From Tetracentron sinense (Eukaryota; Streptophyta; Magnoliopsida; Trochodendrales; Trochodendraceae), in NCBI GenBank assembly GCA_015143295.1, contig CM026562.1, positions 15,962,041 through 16,026,040 on the forward strand: 64,000 nucleotides of DNA, given 5' to 3'. Below, piece after piece: positions 57,201 to 64,000 of this stretch; the stretch's first letter is position 1, and each line of letters opens with the position of its first letter. The position numbers were made by a program, and so were the translations under genes. The notes below the pieces were generated by a model, which had not been told where the DNA came from, searched no databases, and worked only from the letters and a program-made list of their open reading frames with translations.

Positions 57201-60200
57201 GGCACGAGAGGTTTGAAATCCAAACTTAAAAAGTATACTTCGGGCTAAAAAAACATAACAACGCGCAAGGAATTTCCTATGATCAGATTCTGATGTAATT
57301 TCTTCTAACGCGTGTATTTCGATCCAACGTAAGTATGGGAATTCGTTACAATAGAATCGGAGGCCGTTTGCCCGATTTACGCACCAAGAGGCTTCATGCG
57401 TAGAAAGTATACTTCGTCCTAAACCAAGAAAAGTGCACAACATCCAAACCGGGGGTCGGATTTTGATGTCGCTTCTTCTAATGCATGTATCTCGACCCAA
57501 CCTAAGTGTAAGAATTCGCTTCGATAGAATCTGAGTTCGTTTCCCTGATTTGGGCACCGAGAGGCCCGAAATTCATACTTAGAAAGTAAACTTCGGCCTA
57601 AACCTAAAAACGCGCACCAAATCAAAACCTGTGATTAGATTTCAATGTCATTTGTTTTAACTCGTGTTTTTCGATCAAACCTAAGTATAGGAATTCGTTT
57701 CGATAGAATACGAGGTCGTTTGCCTGATTTACGCACAGAGAGGCCGAAATCCATATTTAGAAAGTGTACTACGGCCTAAAAGTGAAAAAACACACTAATT
57801 CCAAGTTGGGGGTCGGATTTCGATGTCGTTTCTTTTAACGCCTGTATTTCGACCAAACCTCTGATCTAGGAATTCGTTTCGATGGAATTCGAGGTCTTTT
57901 CCCTAATTTGGGTACCGAGAGGCTCAAAATCCATACTTAGAAAGTATACTTCGGTCTAAACCTACAAAAGCGGCCCAAATCCAAACTGGGGGTTGGATTT
58001 CGGTGCCGTTTCTTCTAACGCTTGTATTTCAACCAAACCTAAGCGTGGGAATTCGTTTCGATGGAATCCAAGGTCGCTAGCTCGATTTGGGCACCAAGAG
58101 GCTGAAATTCATACTTATAAAGTATTTTGACTAAACCTGAGTGTGGGAATTCGTTTCGATGGAATCTGATGTCGTTTCTCCGATTTTGGCACCAAGAGGT
58201 TTGAAATCCATGCTTAGAAAGTATACTTCGGCCAAAACCTAGAAATGTGCACCAAATCTAAACCGAAGGCCAGATTTCGATGTCATTTCTTCTAACGCAA
58301 GTATTTCGACCAAACCTAAGTGTGGGAATTCATTTCGATGGAGTCCGAGATCGTTTGCCCAATTTCAGCACCGAGAGGCTGAAATCCACACTTAGAAAGT
58401 ATACTTCGGCATAAAAGTAAAAAAGCGCACTAATTCCGAACTGGGGGTCGGAATTCGGTGTCATTTCTTTTAACGCCTTTATTTCGACCAAACCTGAGTC
58501 TAAGAATTCGTTTCGATGCAATCCGAGGTCTTTTCCCTGATTTGCGTACCGAGAGGCTCAAAATCCATACTTAGAAAGTATACTTCGGACAAAACCTACA
58601 AACGTGGACCAAATCCGAACCAGGGGTCGAATTTCGACGCTGTTTCTTCTAACGCGTGCATTTCGACCCAATCTAAGTGTGTGAGTTTGTTTCGATGGAA
58701 TCCGAGTTCGTTTGCCCGACTTGGGCTCCGAGTGGCCGGAAATTTATACTAAGAAAGTATAGTTCGTTCTGAACCTATAAACGCGCACCAAATCCAAACC
58801 TGTGATCGTATTTTGATGTCATTTGATTTATCGTGTGTATTTCAATCCAACCTAAGTGTGGTAATTCGTTTCGATGGATTCTGAGGTTGTTTGCCCGATT
58901 TCTTCTAACGAGTTTATTTCGACTCAACCTAAGTGTGGGAATTCGTTTCAATGGAATCCGAAGTCGCTTGCCCGATTTGGGAACCAAGAGGCCAAAATTC
59001 TTACTTCGGAATATACTTCGACCTAAACAAAAAAAAGGGCCCCAAAATGCAAACAGCGGGTCGGATTTCGATGCCGATTCTTCTAACGTGGGTATTTCGA
59101 CCCAAACTTTGTGTGGGAAATTGTTTCGATGGAATTCGAGGTCGTTTGATGGAATCCGAGGTCGTTTGCCCGATTTAGGTACCGAGAGGCCCGAAATTCA
59201 TACTTATAGAAAGTATACTTCGGCCTAAGCCCACAAACGCGCACCAAATCCAAATCAGGGGATGGCCTTTTTCAAACGCTTGTATTTCGACTCATCCTAA
59301 GAATGGGAAATCGTTTTGATTGAATCCGAGGTCGTTTGTCCGATTTGGGTACCAAGAGGCCCGAAAATAATACCTAGAAAGTATACTTCGTCCTAAACCT
59401 ACAAACCCGGACCAAATCCAAATCGGGGGTCGGATTTCAATTTTGTTTCTTCTAACGTGTGTATTTCGATCCAACCTATGTGTGGAAATTCGTTTTGATT
59501 GAATCCGGGGTCATTTGCCCGATTTCCGCCCCGAGAGGCCCAAATCCATACTTACAAAGCATACTAAGTCCTAGACCTAAAAAAGAGCAACACATCCAAA
59601 CCGGGGGTTGGATTTTGATGTCGTTTCTTCTAATACCTGTATTTCGACCCAATCTAATTGCGAGAATTCGTTTCGATCTAATCTGAGCTCATTTGCCCGA
59701 TTTGGGCTCCGAGAGGCTGAAATCCATACTTAGAAAGTATACTTCGGCGTAAACGTAAAAAAGCACACTAATTCCAAACCAGGAGTTGGATTTCAATATC
59801 ATTTCTTGTAATGCTTGTATTTCGACAAAACCTGAGTGAGGAATTCATTTCGATGGAATCTAAGGTCGTTTCCCCGATTTGGGCACCGAGAGGTTCGAAA
59901 TCCGTTCTTAGAAAGTATACCCCGGCCTAAATCTACAAACGCGCACAAAATCCAAACCTGTGATCACATTTCGAAGTCATTTCTTCTAACGCGTGTATTT
60001 TGATCCAACCTTAGTGTGGGAATTCGTTTCGAGAGAATTCGAGCTCGTTTGCCCGATTTGCGCATCGAGAAGCCGAAATCCATACTTAGAAAGTATACTT
60101 CGGCCTACACGTAAAAATGCGCACGAATTCTAAATGGGGGGTCGGATTTTGATGTCGTATCTTCTAACGCCTGTATTTTGACCAAACTAAGTGTGGGAAT

Positions 60201-63200
60201 TCTTTTCGATGGAATCCGGGGTCGTTTCCCCAATTTGGACACCGAGAGGTTCTCATGATGTCGTTTCGTCCTACAACCGTGCACCAAATATCAACCGAGG
60301 GTCGAATTTCAATACCGTTTCTTCTAACGCATGTATTTCGACCGAACCTAAGCATGGGAAATCGGTTCGATGGAATCCATGGTCGTTTGCCTGATTTGCG
60401 AACCGAGAGACCCGAAATTCGTACCTAGAAAGTATACTTCGGCCTAAACCTATAAACGTGCACCAAATCCAAAACTGTGATCGGATTTCGATGTCATTCG
60501 ATTTAACGCGTGTATTTTGATCCAACCAAAGTTTGGGAATTTGTTTCGTTGGAATCAAAGGGCGTTTACCCGATTTGGGCGCCGAGAAGCCTAAACGTAC
60601 AAAAGCGCACCAATTCCAAACCGGGGGTCGGATTTCGAAGTTGTTTATTCTAATGCCTGTATTTCGACCAAACCTGAGTGTGGGAATTCATGGTCGTTTA
60701 CCCGATTTGGATACCGAGAGGCTCAAAATCAATACTTAGAAAGTACTCTTCGGCCTAAACCTACAAACGCGCACCAAATCCAAATCGGGGGTCTGATTTC
60801 GATTACCTTTTTGTAACGCTTGTATTTCGACCCAACCTAAGTGTAGGAAATAGTTTTGATTGAATCCGATGTCGTTTGCCCGATTTGGGCACCAAGAGGC
60901 CGGAAAATCATACTTAGAAAGTATACTTCGGCCTAAACCTACAAACGTGGACAAAATCAAAACCTGTGATCGGATTTCGATGTCATTTGTTCTAACATGT
61001 GTATTTCGATCCAACCTAAGTGTGATAATTCATTTCGGTAGATTCCATGGTCATTTGCCCGATTGGCTCACCGATAGGCCGAAATCCTTACTTAGAAAGT
61101 ATACTTCGGTGAAAACGTAAAAAAGTGCACCAATTCCAAACCGGGAGTTGGACTTCAATGTCGTTCCTTCTAACACCTATATTTCGACCAAACTTGAGTG
61201 AGGGAATTCGTTTCGATGGAATCTAAGGTCGTTTCCCCGATTTGGGCACCGAGAGGTCCAAAATTCATGCTTACAAAGTATACTTCGGCCTAAACCTACA
61301 AACGCGTACCAAATCCAAACCTATGATAGGATTTCGATGTCATTTCTTCTAACGCGTGTATTTCGATCCAACCTAAGTATCGGAATTCGTTTCGACAGAA
61401 TCCGAGGACGTTTGCTCGATTTGGGAACCGAGAGGCTCGAAATTCTTCACTTTTCGTCCACTTCGGTCTAAACATACAAACGCGCAACAAATCTAAACCT
61501 GTGATCAGATTTCGATGCCGATTCTTCTAACACGGGTATTTCGACCCAACCTTAGTGTGGGAAATCTTTTCAATGGAATCTGGGGTCGTTTGCCCGATTT
61601 GGGCACCGAGACGCCTGAAATTCATATTTGGAAAGTCTACCTCGGCCAAAACCAACAAACGCACACCAAATCTAAACCTGTGATCGGAATTCGATGTCAT
61701 TTGTTCTAACCCCCGTATTTCGACCAAACCAAAGTGTGGGAATTTGTTTGGATGGAATGCCTGAAATTCATATTTAGAAAGTCTGATTCGGCCTAATCCT
61801 AAAAACGCACAAAATGCAAATAGGGGGGTTGGATTTCGATGTTGTACTTCTAACACGTGTATTTCGACCCAACCTAAGTGTAGGAATTCTATTCGAAGGA
61901 ATCCGTAGTCGTTTACACGATTCGCGGACTGAGAAGCCGAAATCCATATTTAGAAAGTGTACTTCGGTCTAAACGAAAAAAAGCGCTCCAATTCCGAACC
62001 GGGGGTCAGATTTCGATGTTCCTTCTTTAAACGCACATATTTCGACCAAACCTAAGTGTGGAAATTCGTTTCGACGGAATCTGATATCGTTTGGCCGATT
62101 AGAGCATCGAGAGGCTGGAAATCCATACTTAAAAAGTATACTTCGGCCTAAAAAAAACTAACAACGCGCAAGGAATCAAAACTTTCAATCAGATTTTGAT
62201 ACACTTTCCTCTAACGCGTGTATTTCGGTCCAACGTAAGTATGGGAATTCGTTTCAATAGAATCCGAGGCAGTTTGCCTGATTTGCGCACCATGAGGTTG
62301 AAACACATGCTTAGGAAGTATACTTCGTCCTAAACCAATAAAAGTGCACCACATCCAAACCGGGGGTCGGATTTTGATGCCGTTTCTTCTAATGCATGTA
62401 TCTCAACCCAACCTAAGTGTTAGAATTCGCTTCGATAGAATCCGAGTTCGTTTCCCCGATTTGGGCACCAAGAGGCCCGAAATTCATACTTAGAAAGTAA
62501 ACTTCGGCCTAAACCTACAAACGCGTACCGAATCAAAACCTGTGATCAGATTTCGATGTCATTTGTTCTAACTCGTGTTTTTCCATCAAACCTAAGTATA
62601 GGAATTCGTTTCGATAGAATACAAGGTCGTTTGCCTGATTTACGCACTGAGAGGCCGAAATCCATACTTAGAAACTGTACTACAGCCTAAAAGTAAAAAA
62701 AAACATACTAATTCCAAATTGGGCGTCGGATTTAGATGTCGTTTCTTTTAACGTCTGTATTTCGACAAAACCTCTGAGTCTAGGAGTTCGTTTTGATGGA
62801 ATCCGACGTCTTTTCCCTAATTTGGGTACCGAGAGGCTCAAAATCCATTCTTAGAAAGTATACATGGGTCTAAACCTACAAACGTAGCCTAAATCCAAAC
62901 CAGGGGTTGGATTTCGGTGCCGTTTCTTCTAACGCTTGTATTTCAACCAAACCTAATTGTAGGAATTCGTTTCGATGGAATCCAAGGTCTCTAGCTCGAT
63001 TTGGGCACCAAGAGGCCCAAATTCATACTTAGAAAGTATACTTCAGCCTAAACGTAAAAAAGCGCAGCAATTCCAAATCGGGGGTCAGATATTGATGTCT
63101 TCTCTTCTAACAACTGTATTTTGACTAAACCTGAGTGTGAGAATTCGTTTCAATGGAATCCAAGGTCGTTTCTGCGTTTTGAGAACCGAGAGGTTTGAAA

Positions 63201-64000
63201 TCCATACTTAGAAACTATACTTCGGCCTAAACCTACAAATGTGCACCAAATCAAAACTGAAGGTCAGATTTCGATGTCATTTCTTCTAACGCATGTATTT
63301 CGACCAAACCTAAGTGTGGGAGGTCGTTTCGATGGAATCCGAGATCGTTTGCCAAATTTCGGCACCGAGAGGCCGAAATCCACACTTAGAAAGTATACTT
63401 CGGCCTAACAGTAAAAAAGCGCACTAATTCCGAACTGGGGGTCGGAATTCGATGTCGTTTCTTTTAGCGCTTGTATTTCGACCAAACCTGAGTCTAGGAA
63501 TTCGTTTCGATGCAATCCGAGGTCTTTTCCTTGATTTGGGTACCGAGAGGCTCAAAATCCATACTTAGAAAGTATACTTCGGCCTAAACCTACTAACGCG
63601 GCCCAAATCTGAACCGGGGGTCAAATTTCGATTATGTTTCTTCTAACGCATGCATTTCGACCCAATCTAAGTGTGCGAGTTCGTTTCGATGGAATCCGAG
63701 TTTGTTTGCCCGATTTGGGCTCCGAGTGGCCGGAAATTTATACTAAGAAAGTATACTTCGTTCTGAACCTATAAACACGCACCAAATCCAAACCTGTGAT
63801 CGTATTTCGATGTCATTAGATTTAACGTGTGAATTTCAATCCAACCTAAGTGTGGGAATTCGTTTCAATGGAATCCGAGGTCGCTAGCCCGATTTGGGAA
63901 CCAAGAGGCCAAAATTCTTACTTAGAAATATACTTCGACCTAAATCTAAAACAGGGCCCCAAAATGCAAACAACGGGTCGTATTTCGATGCCGATTCTTC
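42274..64000. repeat. ~179-bp satellite array, 21.7 kb uninterrupted, with higher-order variants
   Basis: Roughly 120 monomers continue to the window end. Core spacings of 179 bp are seen at 63392, 63571 and 63750. A typical monomer carries GGGAATTCGTTTCGATGG, AATCCGAGGTCGTTTGCCC, GCACCGAGAGGCC, AGAAAGTATACTTCGGCC and a variable GCGCACC(A)AATCC segment. Variant monomers shared with the left array (short 146-bp monomers at 44700, 52790, 54850, 56860 and 61750; GCAAGGAATC type at 45300, 46670, 53330, 57265 and 62170) show it is one array. No retroelement, RNA gene or coding sequence is seen in it. The many short ORFs on both strands rotate frame with each monomer and are not genes. Confidence 0.93.

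Noticed and set aside
42274..64000. Dozens of 60-165-codon ORFs on both strands in the satellite, with recurrent peptides such as SKYEFRASRCPN and MSFLLTRVFRSN
   Set aside because: The monomer length (178-179 bp) is not a multiple of three, so frames rotate with each unit. The ORFs are short, differ between monomers and carry no domain.

Overview
The window reads as plant nuclear heterochromatin. It holds no host gene that I can recognise. Two things fill it: a tandem satellite with a period of about 179 bp, and nested retrotransposons. The retrotransposons are Ty3/gypsy elements of the chromodomain (Tekay/Del-like) type, with a tRNA-iMet primer site and very long LTRs of 2.2-2.85 kb, plus an L1-type LINE with an RNase H domain and one tRNA-type SINE. 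The plant assignment rests on these families and on plant-type retrotransposon introns and TATA boxes; the species cannot be told. A nucleosome-length satellite mixed with chromoviruses suggests a centromeric or pericentromeric location, but this is inference.

Layout. 1-3305 (+ strand): the 3' end of a gag-only gypsy element and its complete LTR ('LTR1'). 3306-9360: satellite, organised as a 3.18-kb higher-order unit repeated twice, each copy carrying the same ~360-bp non-satellite insert. 9361-29725 (- strand): a gypsy nest. The outer element 'C' has its 5' LTR at 27093-29725, gag split between 26.8 and 24.0 kb, and pol at 23.6-20.8 kb. Element 'D' (LTR 24168-26363) sits in C's gag. A tandem pair 'A/B' (LTR-internal-LTR-internal-LTR, unit 5355 bp) sits in C's integrase. 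29726-31075: satellite. 31076-42273 (+ strand): the LINE, split by a fifth gypsy element 'E' (- strand, 36486-41810). 42274-64000: satellite without interruption.

How the parts relate. The satellite is the oldest layer, because C and the LINE both interrupt it and its monomer variants can be followed across both insertions. The gypsy elements are all defective: gag-only (LTR1), gag-less with an RT-integrase internal deletion (A and B), frameshifted (C), truncated (D), or lacking RNase H and integrase (E). C and E keep a GT-AG intron between gag and pol. Two breakpoints (26670-26711 and 36449-36485) are filled with short copies of nearby sequence, which is a DNA-repair signature.

Most interesting signal. 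The LTRs share a common plan in which two slots have been refilled with unrelated short repeats. One slot lies upstream of the TATA box and holds palindromes such as ACCGATCGATCGGT, or TACGATCGATCGTA, or a 26-bp minisatellite. The other lies in the transcribed leader and holds tandem inverted repeats. In LTR1 the second slot holds five (probably six) hairpins with one invariant 19-nt loop. Their 15-bp stems vary but remain paired in every copy, through two-sided compensatory changes and G-U pairs that make sense only in the element's own sense RNA. I regard this as the best candidate for an undescribed structured RNA module.
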